From positions 1,582,001-1,646,000 of the forward strand of contig NZ_CP158190.1 of the NCBI RefSeq assembly GCF_040250305.1: a DNA stretch of 64,000 nt, given 5' to 3'. Every line of letters starts with the position of its first letter. The first letter of the stretch is position 1. The notes beneath the pieces are model-generated. The model searched no databases, had not been told where the DNA came from, and saw nothing but the letters and a program-made list of their open reading frames with translations. Of the stretch, positions 53,536 to 63,213 are shown piece by piece. This stretch comes from Peribacillus frigoritolerans. GTDB lineage: Bacteria; Bacillota; Bacilli; Bacillales; DSM-1321. Both the position numbers and the translations under genes were made by a program.

Positions 53536-53571
53536 GGGTGTTTCAGGATTGTAACCTGGAGCACCCTTTTT
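53536..53571 (+). terminator. SR1 terminator
   Basis: A 12-bp stem GGGTGTTTCAGG/CCTGGAGCACCC (with two G-U pairs), ATTGTAA loop, then five T. Confidence 0.85.
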
Positions 53572-53602
53572 ATAGAAGTCAGTGCTTAATATTAAAAGGT
53601 AC

Positions 53603-53634
53603 AAAAAAACCAGAGCAGTACTCTGCTCTGGTTT
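53603..53634 (-). terminator. Terminator of speA
   Basis: Minus strand: stem AAACCAGAGCAG/CTGCTCTGGTTT with a four-base loop, followed by T residues. Confidence 0.88.
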
Positions 53635-53645
53635 GATGGAATCGA

Positions 53646-55103
53646 TCAATTCTTAATAATGCGTAAATATTTTATTTCTGGGTCCTCAGGGCCTTGAACA
53701 GGAAGTCCGGCCTCGATGTTTTTCCGGATGTAATTGATATTATCTTCAGTAATCAATTCACCTGGAATGAAGATCGGGATTCCCGGCGGGTAAACCATGA
53801 TGAATTCAGCGCTGATTTTGCCGACCGATTCCTCAATGGGAACCACTTCGGTTTCTGCATAAAATGCCTCCCTGGGTGATAAAGCCAGTGGTGGTGTATC
53901 AGGAAGCAGGACTTCAATTTTTTCATGTTCTGCAGCCATTTCCTTAAACTCATCCGATAAGTCTCTAAGGGCAGCGATCAGCAGATCCGCTTCTGTTTTT
54001 GAGTCTCCAGGTGTTATCAGGCAAAGGATGTTGTACAAGTCAGAAAGTTCCACTTCGATATTATGCTTTTCACGAAGCCATTTCTCGACGTCGTATCCGG
54101 TAATATTCAATTCCTTAATGGATATGATCAATTTAGTCGGATCATAGCTATATGCTGCCTTACTCTCGAGAATTTCGCTGCCGACACAGTATAGATAAGG
54201 AATCTCATTAACGGCCTCACGGATATACCCTGCGAGATTGATCGCTTCATCGACCATTTCCCTGCCTACCGTCGCAAGTTGTCTTCTAGCCGTATCCAGG
54301 GAAGCCAGAAGGATATAGGAGGTTGAGGTGGTTGTGAGCATGCTCAATATGGCTTGAACACGATTTGCGGAAACCAATCCAGTCTTAACATTCAATATGG
54401 AACTTCCCGTCAGTGAACCTCCCAGTTTATGAACACTCGTTGCAGCCATATCTGCTCCAGCTTGCATGGCTGACATCGGCAAGTCTTCGTGGAAGTGAAT
54501 ATGGACACCATGCGCTTCATCTACGAGTACTGGGATTTGGTGGGAATGAGCCACTTCCACTATTTTCTGCAAATCAGCCGAAATGCCGAAATAAGTGGGG
54601 TTGATGACAAGCAATCCTTTTGCATCGCTATGTTCGCTTAAAGTTTTTTCAACGGCCTCGACGGTGATACCGTGTGAGATGCCCAAATCTTTGTCTATTT
54701 CAGGATTGATGAAAATGGGAACAGCTCCAGAAAATACAATGGCGGACATTACGGATTTATGTACATTCCTTGGAACGATGATTTTGTCCCCAGGTCCGCA
54801 TACTGTCATGACCATCGTCATGATTGCTCCACTTGTTCCTTGAACGGAAAAGAATGTGTGATCTGCCCCAAAAGCCTCGGCTGCAAGATCCTGAGCTTGT
54901 TTAATGATCCCTTTTGGCTGATGGAGATCATCGAGTGGAGCGATATTGATTAAATCTATGGATAATGCATTTTCTCCAATGAAATTACGGAAATCAGCGT
55001 CCATTCCTTTTCCTTTTTTATGACCTGGAATATGAAATTGAACGGGATTTCTTTTTGCATGCTGCAATAAGGCAGTGTATAAGGGTGTTTCATTCTGTGA
55101 CAA
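53646..55103 (-). CDS. speA: Arginine decarboxylase SpeA
   Basis: A 485-residue Orn/Lys/Arg decarboxylase of the short, biosynthetic Firmicute type. It begins LSQNETPLYTALLQHAKRNPVQFHIPGHKKGKGMD, as in B. subtilis SpeA; PLP Lys is in ATSVHKLGGSLTGSS, with the earlier DEAHGVH aspartate. It makes agmatine from arginine for polyamine synthesis. I start at the TTG at 55103, with AAGGGG 10 bp upstream; the frame is open to an ATG at 55196, but that has no ribosome binding site and homologues begin at the TTG. Position after SR1 matches B. subtilis. Confidence 0.92.
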   Translation of the reverse strand: MSQNETPLYTALLQHAKRNPVQFHIPGHKKGKGMDADFRNFIGENALSIDLINIAPLDDLHQPKGIIKQAQDLAAEAFGADHTFFSVQGTSGAIMTMVMTVCGPGDKIIVPRNVHKSVMSAIVFSGAVPIFINPEIDKDLGISHGITVEAVEKTLSEHSDAKGLLVINPTYFGISADLQKIVEVAHSHQIPVLVDEAHGVHIHFHEDLPMSAMQAGADMAATSVHKLGGSLTGSSILNVKTGLVSANRVQAILSMLTTTSTSYILLASLDTARRQLATVGREMVDEAINLAGYIREAVNEIPYLYCVGSEILESKAAYSYDPTKLIISIKELNITGYDVEKWLREKHNIEVELSDLYNILCLITPGDSKTEADLLIAALRDLSDEFKEMAAEHEKIEVLLPDTPPLALSPREAFYAETEVVPIEESVGKISAEFIMVYPPGIPIFIPGELITEDNINYIRKNIEAGLPVQGPEDPEIKYLRIIKN

Positions 55104-55520
55104 TTCTTTGTGGCCCCTTTTCAATAAAATAGGTACGAAATATTTGGGAGCATATACTCCCTTTCTATTAACGATCGTATGTTTCTCCGATTCCATTCAA
55201 ATGGTTTGTAAGCTTGTGGATAGACATAAAACATATGAATTATAGCACGTCTTATAATAAATGCCTAGAGTGACTTTAATGTCCTGACTTAAACAATTTA
55301 TATATGTCTTTGTTGTTAAGGGGCTCAATAAAATTATCTGCAGTTTATAAATGTCCATTTTCCTAGTATTTACTGGATTTACTCAAGAATTCTTCTTTTA
55401 TTAATATTGTATTTGTGAGTTTAAAAATTGAACGGGTAAACAATATTTGCCATAATGAAGCTAATGATTTGGATTCAGCTAAATAAACAAACGACCAAAA
55501 TGAAAAGGGAGATGAGGAGT

Positions 55521-56480
55521 TTGAAGTGGAAAACGCGTGTGACCGATTTGTTAGGCATTCAATACCCAATCGTACAAGGGGGATTGGCCCATTTAGCATA
55601 TGCAGACCTGGCTGCGGCAGTTTCGAATGCAGGGGGGCTTGGGCAGGTAACGGCCATGTCCTTGGACAACCCGGAGCAACTGGTAGATGAAATTAGAAAA
55701 ACGAAATCATTGACGGATAAACCGTTTGGTGTGAACTTTGCAATCGGTCAGCATGGAAGGCCTTATGAACACATGCTGGAAGCAGCCTTGAAAGAGGATA
55801 TTGCAGCTGTTTCCGTAACCGGCGGCAACCCTGGCCCATTCCTTGATTACGTCAATGGCACCCAGGTGAAAAAACTTGTGCTTGTTGCTGCAAGAAGGCA
55901 GGCAATGAAGGCTGAACAGCTTGGGGCAGATGCAGTGATGGTGGTTGGTCAGGAGGGAGGAGGACATTTAGGCCGTGATGATATTGGAACTTCTGTGTTA
56001 ATTCCTCAAGTTGTGGACTCCGTTAAAATTCCAGTCATCGCCTCGGGTGGATTTGGCGATGGACGCGGTTTGATGGCAGCAATGGCACTTGGTGCCGAAG
56101 GAATCGAGATGGGGACAAGATTCATAGCAGTCAAGGAGTGTGTTCATGCACATGAATTATATAAAAATACCTTGGTTTCCGGCACGGAAAATGATACCGT
56201 TATCATCAAGCGGTCCATTGGTGCACCAGCAAGGGTAATTGCTAACAGCTGGACCGATAAGATCCTTGATATAGAAAAAGAAAACGGCGGATATGAAGAA
56301 TTGAAGGATTACATAAGTGGTAAAGCGAACCAGCGTTATATCCATGACGGTATTGAAGCTGAAGGCTTTGCCTGGGCTGGACAAGTGATGGGGCTGATTC
56401 ATGATGTACCATCGACTGCTGAACTATTCAGTCGGATTATCGACCAGGCGGAAGCAATTCGTTCAAAATGGGCAGACTGA
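55521..56480 (+). CDS. Nitronate monooxygenase / NPD-like FMN enzyme
   Basis: A 319-residue TIM-barrel flavoenzyme of the 2-nitropropane dioxygenase (FabK-like) family. Blocks PIVQGGLAHLAYADLAAAVSNAGGLGQV, GVNFAIG, VGQEGGGHLG, VIASGGFGDGRG and GAEGIEMGTRF bind FMN and substrate. It oxidises alkyl nitronates or acts as an enoyl reductase; the family cannot be split by sequence here. I start at the TTG at 55521 (LKWKTRVTDLLGIQYP; AAGGGAG 9 bp upstream). The longer frame to 55455 has no ribosome binding site. It lies just before yktA. Confidence 0.88.
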   Translation: MKWKTRVTDLLGIQYPIVQGGLAHLAYADLAAAVSNAGGLGQVTAMSLDNPEQLVDEIRKTKSLTDKPFGVNFAIGQHGRPYEHMLEAALKEDIAAVSVTGGNPGPFLDYVNGTQVKKLVLVAARRQAMKAEQLGADAVMVVGQEGGGHLGRDDIGTSVLIPQVVDSVKIPVIASGGFGDGRGLMAAMALGAEGIEMGTRFIAVKECVHAHELYKNTLVSGTENDTVIIKRSIGAPARVIANSWTDKILDIEKENGGYEELKDYISGKANQRYIHDGIEAEGFAWAGQVMGLIHDVPSTAELFSRIIDQAEAIRSKWAD

Positions 56481-56536
56481 TATAAATGGTCTGCCGGACA
56501 ACATGAAAAACTATCTAGAAGGAGCGTGTTTAGGGT

Positions 56537-56812
56537 ATGGATTATCAATATCCAATGGATCTTGATTGGTCTACTGACGAAATCGTAGATGTGATTAAAT
56601 TCTTTGAAGCGGTAGAAAAGGCTTATGAAAATAAAATACAAAAGGAAGAATTCATGAAGGCTTACCGAAGATTCAAGGAAATAGTCCCTGGTAAGGCGGA
56701 TGAAAAAAAGTATACGGATGAGTTCGAGTCAGTAAGCACCTATTCTGCCTATCTTGTTATAAAGAAGGCAAAAGGAATCGATGACGGAGAATGGATAAAA
56801 ATGAAAAATTAA
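56537..56812 (+). CDS. yktA: UPF0223 family protein YktA
   Basis: A 91-residue helical protein beginning MDYQYPMDLDWSTDEIVDVIKFFEAVEKAYE and ending in a YxxYxVVKKA-like helix (YSAYLVIKKAKGIDD). This is UPF0223 (YktA), of known fold but unknown function. AGAAGGAGCG upstream gives a clear start. In B. subtilis yktA also follows the speA region. Confidence 0.88.
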   Translation: MDYQYPMDLDWSTDEIVDVIKFFEAVEKAYENKIQKEEFMKAYRRFKEIVPGKADEKKYTDEFESVSTYSAYLVIKKAKGIDDGEWIKMKN

Positions 56813-56836
56813 AAATATAATTTTTAGAAAACTCCA

Positions 56837-56865
56837 TTGACTTACTGAAAAGATTGTTTTAACAT
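56837..56865 (+). promoter_or_regulatory. trp operon promoter
   Basis: TTGACT (56837-56842), 17-bp spacer, TAACAT (56860-56865), directly upstream of the first T-box leader. Confidence 0.8.
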
Positions 56866-56871
56866 AATAAA

Positions 56872-57137
56872 CAAGAAAAAGATAAAGGCAGTGACGAAGA
56901 AGAGTACCTTAATGATGTTCTGCAGAGAGCCAGTGGTTGCTGAAAACTGGTGAACGAATTTAAGCGAATGGACTTCCGAGCCCCAAACCGAAACGGATAA
57001 CGGAGTAGGCTTTGGCGATTATCTCATCGTTAATGGAGATAGGCATGTTAATGCCGTAAAGTGAGCTAATTTAGCTAATTAAGGTGGTACCACGGGTTCC
57101 TCGTCCTTTGGATGAGGGCCCTTTTTGCGTTTTTTTG
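56872..57137 (+). promoter_or_regulatory. T-box riboswitch 1 (tRNA-Trp)
   Basis: Standard T-box leader. Stem I begins with AGTGACGAAGAAGAGTA and holds AGAGAGCC..GGTTGCTGAAAACTGG (the loop and GNUG-like arms); the specifier is TGG at 56969-56971 (GAATGGAC), read by tRNA-Trp. The T-box sequence AGGTGGTACCACGG is at 57082-57095 and the terminator (GGGTTCCTCGTCC pairing with GGATGAGGGCCC, then T) at 57094-57137. Uncharged tRNA-Trp would stabilise the antiterminator. Confidence 0.92.
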
Positions 57138-57141
57138 AAAA

Positions 57142-57418
57142 TGATAATTAAATCTATGAATGAGAGTAGTAATCTTTTTAGATGCGTCACAGAGAGCCGG
57201 AATAGGTGGAAACCGGTACGATATAAGAAGATGAATGGACTTATGAGTGGTTTCTTGAAATAAGTAGGGAAACTCGGCTGCCACCGTTAAAGGGTAAACG
57301 CAAGAATTTTTCATTCTTGCTTGAGAGGGAAAAATGATGCGTTTTTCCAACTTGAGGTGGCACCGCGGTATACCGTCCTCTGCAGACACATATTTGTGTT
57401 TGCAGGGGATTTTTTTAT
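57142..57418 (+). promoter_or_regulatory. T-box riboswitch 2 (tRNA-Trp)
   Basis: A second complete leader in tandem. GAGAGTAGTAATC starts stem I, AGAGAGCCGG..GGTGGAAACCGG follows, and the specifier TGG is at 57236-57238 in GAATGGAC. The T-box AGGTGGCACCGCGG is at 57355-57368 and the terminator (TCCTCTGCAGACACA with its complement, then seven T) at 57375-57418. Two serial T-boxes give an AND-like, steeper response to tryptophan limitation. Confidence 0.92.
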
Positions 57419-57555
57419 TGAAATTTCAATATATATACCTTTTAGAGAAGCATCAAAAAATATCCAGAGGAATTGAAAACTCCGGCAATTGGCCAAAAGG
57501 GTTTTCCTTCGGAGGTTTATAAGAACGCACGCATAAGGATCGGGAGGGAATTGAG

Positions 57556-58950
57556 ATGAATAATTTGGATGAAAAAAAAATACTCCGTTTTAAAATGGAC
57601 ACAATTGAAGGGGATATCCACACACCCATTGCCATATTTCAGAAATTGGATGGTGACCAGAAGTTTTTATTGGAAAGTTCAAATTCGCATCATGACAACG
57701 GCCGCTACTCTTATCTAGGTTCAAAACCCTACCTGGAGGTGACATCACTTGCTGACCAAGTATATGTGAAAGACACCGAAACAGGTGACCAAATCGTAAA
57801 GAACATCAATATCATCGAGTTTCTAAAAAACGAATTATTAGTGGAAATAGGAGAGGCTCCCATGCATCTTCCTCCTTTTAACGGTGGAGCAATCGGATAT
57901 ATGGGCTATGATATCATTCGTCTATATGAAAATATAGGTACGGTTCCTCCTGATTCTCTGCAAATGCCTGATGCTCATTTTCTTTTTTATAAAGAATTGT
58001 ATATATTCGATCATGTTCTGCAGAAGATCCATCTTTTGACTGCGGAAGAAGATAGTGAAAAAAGTTTATTGAAGATGAAGGGAAAAATCAATCAGGCAAG
58101 CAAGCCGTCAAAGGAAATATCGTCTGAATATTTGGAATTCGATTCGAATTTCAGTCAGGATGAATTCGAGAAAATGGTCCTTGAAGTCAAAGCGGCGATT
58201 GTAGCCGGTGAAGTGTTCCAAGTCGTTTTATCACAAAGGTTTAAAGCGGACTTCGATGGGGAGCCTTTCGATGCTTACCGACGTTTGCGATTAGCCAACC
58301 CGTCTCCTTATATGTTTTATATAGAATTTGGCGACTATACAATCATTGGGTCGTCTCCAGAAAGTTTAATCAGTGTTTCATCAGGAATGGTTCATGTTAA
58401 TCCCATCGCCGGCACACGGCCGAGAGGGAAAACGGATGAAGAAGATAAGGGCTTCGAAAAAAGCCTGCTGATGGATGAAAAGGAACTTGCCGAGCATAAG
58501 ATGCTTGTTGATTTAGGTAGGAATGATCTTGGCAGGGTTTGCGAAATAGGTTCAATCCACCTTACTGAGGAAATGGAAATTCAAAGATATCAGCATGTCA
58601 TGCATATTGCTTCGAAGGTTAGCGGAAAGCTTAGGGAAGGGTACACGAGTTTAGATGCCCTTACGGTCTGCCTCCCTGCCGGAACAGTTTCAGGTGCTCC
58701 TAAAATCAGGGCAATGGAGCTGATCAATGAACTGGAAAATTGTAAACGGGGGATGTATTCGGGCTCGATAGGCTACATAGGTTTTGGAGGGGATCTTGAT
58801 ATGGCTTTAGCCATTCGGACGATGATCATTAAAGATGGCAAGGCCTATGTACAGGCAGGGGCTGGAATTGTATATGATTCAGATCCAAAAACGGAATATG
58901 AAGAAACACAAAATAAAGCACGCGCTTTAATGGAGGTTCACACCAAATGA
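57556..58950 (+). CDS. trpE: Anthranilate synthase component I
   Basis: A 464-residue chorismate-using enzyme. The C-terminal chorismate-binding core begins around residue 195 (FQVVLSQRFKADF), with GSSPESLISV, PIAGTRPRGKTDEEDK, DLGRNDLGRV and PAGTVSGAPKIRAMELINELE. The N-terminal Trp-feedback region includes LLESS and GAIGYMGYD. It makes anthranilate from chorismate with ammonia from TrpG. It overlaps trpG by four bases (ATGA). First gene of trpEGDCFBA. Confidence 0.96.
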   Translation: MNNLDEKKILRFKMDTIEGDIHTPIAIFQKLDGDQKFLLESSNSHHDNGRYSYLGSKPYLEVTSLADQVYVKDTETGDQIVKNINIIEFLKNELLVEIGEAPMHLPPFNGGAIGYMGYDIIRLYENIGTVPPDSLQMPDAHFLFYKELYIFDHVLQKIHLLTAEEDSEKSLLKMKGKINQASKPSKEISSEYLEFDSNFSQDEFEKMVLEVKAAIVAGEVFQVVLSQRFKADFDGEPFDAYRRLRLANPSPYMFYIEFGDYTIIGSSPESLISVSSGMVHVNPIAGTRPRGKTDEEDKGFEKSLLMDEKELAEHKMLVDLGRNDLGRVCEIGSIHLTEEMEIQRYQHVMHIASKVSGKLREGYTSLDALTVCLPAGTVSGAPKIRAMELINELENCKRGMYSGSIGYIGFGGDLDMALAIRTMIIKDGKAYVQAGAGIVYDSDPKTEYEETQNKARALMEVHTK

Positions 58951-59552
58951 TTTTATTAATTGATAACTATGACTCGTTCACTTACAACCTTTATCAATAT
59001 TTAGGGGAAGTGGAAAAAGAAATCCTAGTAAAAAGGAATGACGAAATCACCCTTGCGGAAATTGAGGAACTGAATCCAATGGCAATCGTCATTTCCCCGG
59101 GACCCGGCAGGCCGGAAGATGCTGGTATCAGTATGGAGATCATCCGTAATTTTTATGAGAAGGTTCCGCTTTTAGGCATTTGTCTGGGGCATCAGGCCAT
59201 TGGTGCAGTTTTTGGTGCGAATGTGGTTGGAGCGAAACAAATCATGCATGGGAAAACATCGGTAATCGAACATGATGGAACAGGTGTATTTGCCAAACAG
59301 GACTTGCAATTCCCGGTAATGCGTTACCATTCCCTTGTAGTTGAAAGGGCGAGTTTGCCAGAAGAACTGACTGTGACGGCAGTAGCACTGGATGATGGGG
59401 AAATCATGGCCCTGAAACATCAGGAATTCCCGCTCTACGGTTTACAGTTCCACCCTGAATCAATAGGGACGAAAATCGGCAAGGAATTATTACATCAATT
59501 TTATGAGATTGCCGGAACCTTTCAATCAGAGAAGCAACAATCCATTTTATAA
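58947..59552 (+). CDS. trpG: Anthranilate synthase component II (glutamine amidotransferase)
   Basis: A 201-residue class I glutamine amidotransferase. The catalytic triad is visible: Cys in GICLGHQAIG, and His/Glu in LQFHPESIGT; IDNYDSFTYN is the N-terminal signature. It gives ammonia to TrpE. In B. subtilis the only copy is pabA in the folate operon; here it lies inside the trp operon, as in the B. cereus group. It may also serve para-aminobenzoate synthesis, but that depends on a pabA elsewhere. Confidence 0.94.
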   Translation: MILLIDNYDSFTYNLYQYLGEVEKEILVKRNDEITLAEIEELNPMAIVISPGPGRPEDAGISMEIIRNFYEKVPLLGICLGHQAIGAVFGANVVGAKQIMHGKTSVIEHDGTGVFAKQDLQFPVMRYHSLVVERASLPEELTVTAVALDDGEIMALKHQEFPLYGLQFHPESIGTKIGKELLHQFYEIAGTFQSEKQQSIL

Positions 59553-59579
59553 AACAAAAAACGACTGGGGGAGTTAGCG

Positions 59580-60602
59580 GTGAAGGAATATTTAGCGAAG
59601 TTAGCAGAGCGTCAAACATTGACGGAAGAAGAGATGAGCAGAGCAGCCCAATCGTTATTTTCTAAAGATATCACCGAAAGCGAAATGGCAGCATTCATCA
59701 TTGCCCTAAAACTCAAAGGGGAAACGGCAGGTGAAATAGCGAGCCTTGTCAGGGTCATGAGAAAAGAAGCAAGAAGTGTACAAACGAGCTCCTTTAATGT
59801 AATGGATAATTGCGGAACGGGAGGAGATGGATCACAAAGCTTCAATATAAGTACTGCATCGGCCTTCGTGCTGGCTGGTGCGGGTGTTAAGGTTGCCAAA
59901 CATGGAAACCGTAGCATTTCAAGCAAAACGGGCAGTGCGGATGTATTGGAAGAGCTAGGTGTTAATTTGTACTTGGAGCCTGACATGTTAAAAGAACTGT
60001 TGGAGGAAAATGGGATCGCATTCTTATTTGCCCCATCGGTCCACCCTAATATTGCACGGATAATGAAAGTGAGAAAAGAACTGAAAATCCCGACGATATT
60101 TAATCTCATAGGACCTTTGACAAATCCAGTCCAACTCGATACGCAACTAATGGGAATCAATCGACGCGATATGCTCGAGCTTTTTGCGGAAGTCCTGCAT
60201 AAATTAGGCAGGAAACGCGCGGTCGTGATAAATGGTGCCGGATTCATGGATGAAGCGAGCCTACAGGGTGAAAATTCACTCGTGCTTTTGGAGCAGGGGG
60301 ATATTATCCCATTTACGCTGCATCCTGAAGAAGTGGATCTGCCGGTTTACGGAAATGATGCCATCCGCGGCGGTGACGCCAAACAAAATGCCGATATCAT
60401 GATTAGGCTTCTCAAGGGGGAAAAAGGGGCCTATCGTGATACCGTTTTATTGAATGCTGGATTGGGATTATACGCTCATGGAACGGCAGCAACGATCAAA
60501 AAAGGTATCTCCATGGCCAAGGAAAGCCTTGATAGCGGTTCGGCTCTTGCAAAGTTAGAAAATCTGATTGCTTTTGGCAATAGAAATAAGGTGGTCATGT
60601 AA
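59580..60602 (+). CDS. trpD: Anthranilate phosphoribosyltransferase
   Basis: A 340-residue enzyme. The PRPP loop is [17 protein letters not shown], with [20 protein letters not shown] and [22 protein letters not shown] as the anthranilate side. It adds phosphoribose to anthranilate. It starts at GTG with GGGGGAG upstream; its stop overlaps the ATG of trpC. Confidence 0.95.
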   Translation: MKEYLAKLAERQTLTEEEMSRAAQSLFSKDITESEMAAFIIALKLKGETAGEIASLVRVMRKEARSVQTSSFNVMDNCGTGGDGSQSFNISTASAFVLAGAGVKVAKHGNRSISSKTGSADVLEELGVNLYLEPDMLKELLEENGIAFLFAPSVHPNIARIMKVRKELKIPTIFNLIGPLTNPVQLDTQLMGINRRDMLELFAEVLHKLGRKRAVVINGAGFMDEASLQGENSLVLLEQGDIIPFTLHPEEVDLPVYGNDAIRGGDAKQNADIMIRLLKGEKGAYRDTVLLNAGLGLYAHGTAATIKKGISMAKESLDSGSALAKLENLIAFGNRNKVVM

Positions 60603-61378
60603 TGGAAAATATTTTAACGAAAATCATCGAGCAGAAAAAGGTGGAAGTCGCAAAATTAAAAGAAAGGGGCTTAGGTGATTCGGTCATGGCAAACATAGTC
60701 AGACCATCTTTGGTGGATAATTTGAAAACGGCGAAGTCGATGGCTGTTATCGCGGAAATAAAACGGGCTTCCCCTTCAAAAGGGGACATTAAAATCAATG
60801 TTAATCCGATCGAGCAGGCCCTTTCATATGAAAGCGGCGGAGCGGCAGCGATATCCGTATTGACGGATGAGGTTTTCTTTAAAGGATCAATTGCAGATTT
60901 GAAAAACGTAAGCGAGGCTATACGGATTCCCAGGCTGTGCAAAGATTTCATCATCGATGAAATCCAAATCGATCGTGCCCATCAAGCTGGTGCAACTATC
61001 ATTCTATTGATTGTGGCAGCACTTTCTAAAGAACGACTTCATGAATTATATCAATATGCAAAAAAGAAAGGGCTTGAAGTATTGACGGAAGTCCATGATG
61101 AAGCAGAACTAAAACAGGCTCTCGAGCTGAATGCAGAGCTTATAGGGATTAACAATCGGAATTTAAAGACCTTCAAAGTGGATTTGGCTGTAACGGAACG
61201 ACTGGCGAAATTACTTGATCCAACACGCCATATCATTATCAGTGAAAGTGGGATCAAGACAAAAGAAGACGTGATGCGTGTGAAGGAAGCTGGTGCAAAA
61301 GCGATTTTAGTCGGGGAGACACTGATGACTGCATCAAATCTTCCACACACGATGGCCGAACTGCAAATGAGTATATAA
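60602..61378 (+). CDS. trpC: Indole-3-glycerol phosphate synthase
   Basis: A 258-residue TIM barrel. Motifs: VIAEIKRASPSKGDI (catalytic Lys), VLTDEVFFKGS, LCKDFIIDEIQI, LEVLTEVHD and ISESGIKTKEDV. It closes the indole ring. One-base overlap with trpD; the next gene follows 10 bp later. Confidence 0.95.
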   Translation: MENILTKIIEQKKVEVAKLKERGLGDSVMANIVRPSLVDNLKTAKSMAVIAEIKRASPSKGDIKINVNPIEQALSYESGGAAAISVLTDEVFFKGSIADLKNVSEAIRIPRLCKDFIIDEIQIDRAHQAGATIILLIVAALSKERLHELYQYAKKKGLEVLTEVHDEAELKQALELNAELIGINNRNLKTFKVDLAVTERLAKLLDPTRHIIISESGIKTKEDVMRVKEAGAKAILVGETLMTASNLPHTMAELQMSI

Positions 61379-61388
61379 GGAGATTAAT

Positions 61389-62003
61389 ATGTTAGTGAAA
61401 ATCTGTGGGATAAAGACATTGGCAGCCGCTCAGACTGCTGTTGAATCAGGGGCAGACTTCATTGGTTTCATCTTTGCCGAGAGCAGCAGGAAGGTTGAGC
61501 CGGAGATAGTGGGAGAATTCGGAGCAAATCTAGCTGGACATGTTAAAAAAGTCGGAGTGTTTGCCAATCAAACTGAACAAGAAGTGATAAAAAGTGCTGA
61601 AATTGCAGGATTGGATTATATTCAGCTTCATGGTAACGAGTCTGCCAGCTTCGCCCGCAGAATGCCCTTACCGGTGATCAAGGCCTTTGCGGTCCATACA
61701 GAGAAAGACCTTGAAAACCTTCATGAATACCCAGCAGATTATCTATTAGTTGATCTTCCTAAGAGTTCATCTGGAAAGGGATTGACATTGGATTGGGAAA
61801 TGATCCGAAAAGCGGAACTGCCACTGGGGAAGGTGATTCTAGCGGGTGGGCTGACTCCGGAAAATGTCGGAAAAGCGATTGTTGCCGTTTCACCGTTCGC
61901 AGTTGACGTAGCCAGTGGTGTTGAAACAAACGGATTAAAAGATGCTGCAAAAATAAAAGCATTTATTAATGAGGCAAAATATACAGCCGGAAAAGAGGAA
62001 TGA
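61389..62003 (+). CDS. trpF: Phosphoribosylanthranilate isomerase
   Basis: A 204-residue TIM barrel. VKICGIKTLAAAQTAVE (catalytic Cys) at the N-terminus, GFIFAESSRKV, YIQLHGNE, LLVDLPKSSSGKGLTLDW with the catalytic Asp, and ILAGGLTPENV. It converts PRA to CdRP. AAGGAGATTAAT precedes the ATG. It lies between trpC and trpB, the usual order. Confidence 0.93.
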   Translation: MLVKICGIKTLAAAQTAVESGADFIGFIFAESSRKVEPEIVGEFGANLAGHVKKVGVFANQTEQEVIKSAEIAGLDYIQLHGNESASFARRMPLPVIKAFAVHTEKDLENLHEYPADYLLVDLPKSSSGKGLTLDWEMIRKAELPLGKVILAGGLTPENVGKAIVAVSPFAVDVASGVETNGLKDAAKIKAFINEAKYTAGKEE

Positions 62004-62007
62004 ATAG

Positions 62008-63213
62008 ATGAACACTTATACACAGCCTGATAAAACTGGACATTTTGGAGCATATGGAGGCCGTTTCGTTCCGGAAACTTTAATGGCGGCGATTACGGAG
62101 CTTGAAGAAGTATATGAACAATCTAAAAATGATCCTGAATTCCAAAGTCAGCTAAGCTATTACCTGAAACAATATATCGGTCGGGAAACACCACTTTATT
62201 TTGCGGAGAACTTAACGAAACTGGCTGGTGGTGCAAATATTTACCTGAAGCGCGAAGACTTGAATCATACCGGGGCCCACAAAATAAATAATACGATCGG
62301 TCAGGCTTTGCTGACTCAGAAAATGGGCAAGAAAAAGGTGATTGCCGAAACGGGTGCAGGACAGCATGGGGTAGCAACGGCGACTGTGTGTGCATTGCTG
62401 AAGCTGGAATGCATCATCTTTATGGGAGAAGAAGATATCAGGAGACAGAAATTAAATGTATTCAGGATGGAGCTTTTGGGAGCCAAGGTCATATCTGTAT
62501 CACAAGGAAGCGGGACACTGAAGGATGCAGTGAATGAGGCGTTACGATATTGGGTGGCGAATGTGGATGACACCCATTATATAATGGGATCGGTTCTTGG
62601 ACCGCATCCATTCCCCGTTATAGTTCGTGATTTTCAAAGCGTGATAGGCATTGAAACAAAGCGTCAATATTCGGATGAGGTTCATTCCCTACCTGATGCA
62701 GTAGTCGCTTGCATTGGCGGAGGAAGTAATGCAATGGGAATGTTTTATCCCTTCATTGAGGATGAAACGGTAAAATTATACGGAGTGGAAGCGGCAGGGC
62801 ATGGACTTGAAACGCCATTGCATGCATCAAGTTTGACGAAGGGGAAACCTGGGGTGCTCCACGGGGCATTCATGTACGTATTGCAGAACGAGGACGGTCA
62901 GATCCAGGAGGCACATTCAATTTCAGCAGGGTTGGATTATCCAGGGGTAGGACCTGAACATAGTTACTTAAAAGATACAAATCGGGTGGAATATACTTCG
63001 GTAACCGATACTGAAGCATTGGAAGCTCTAGCGTTGCTTTCAAGGGAGGAAGGGATCATCCCTGCTTTAGAAAGTTCACATGCGATTTCCTATGGTTTAA
63101 AGCTTGCAAAAGAAATGGAGAAAGGAACAGGACTGGTGATTTGCCTGTCCGGCCGTGGTGATAAGGATGTTGAAACGGTCCAATCGTTGATGGGGGGTAG
63201 TGAACATGAATAA
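62008..63213 (+). CDS. trpB: Tryptophan synthase beta
   Basis: A 401-residue PLP enzyme. PLP Lys is in [30 protein letters not shown], the phosphate-binding GGGSNAMG and the C-terminal [10 protein letters not shown] are intact. It joins indole and serine. It belongs to the TrpB1 type, made to pair with TrpA. The stop overlaps the trpA start region by eight bases. Confidence 0.97.
   Translation: MNTYTQPDKTGHFGAYGGRFVPETLMAAITELEEVYEQSKNDPEFQSQLSYYLKQYIGRETPLYFAENLTKLAGGANIYLKREDLNHTGAHKINNTIGQALLTQKMGKKKVIAETGAGQHGVATATVCALLKLECIIFMGEEDIRRQKLNVFRMELLGAKVISVSQGSGTLKDAVNEALRYWVANVDDTHYIMGSVLGPHPFPVIVRDFQSVIGIETKRQYSDEVHSLPDAVVACIGGGSNAMGMFYPFIEDETVKLYGVEAAGHGLETPLHASSLTKGKPGVLHGAFMYVLQNEDGQIQEAHSISAGLDYPGVGPEHSYLKDTNRVEYTSVTDTEALEALALLSREEGIIPALESSHAISYGLKLAKEMEKGTGLVICLSGRGDKDVETVQSLMGGSEHE

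Larger units (their letters stand above)
53321..53571 (+). ncRNA. sr1: SR1-like dual-function RNA
   Basis: A transcription unit of about 250 nt from the promoter at 53286 to the terminator at 53536, carrying the SR1P peptide gene. In B. subtilis SR1 (205 nt, between pdhD and speA, the same place) is a base-pairing RNA that blocks ahrC mRNA translation and encodes SR1P; CcpN and CcpA repress it. The location, the promoter, two CcpN-like sites and the peptide all agree. The pairing region with ahrC cannot be tested here. Confidence 0.75.

Noticed and set aside
55104..55196. N-terminal extension of SpeA
   Set aside because: No ribosome binding site at the ATG at 55196; homologues begin at the equivalent of the TTG at 55103.
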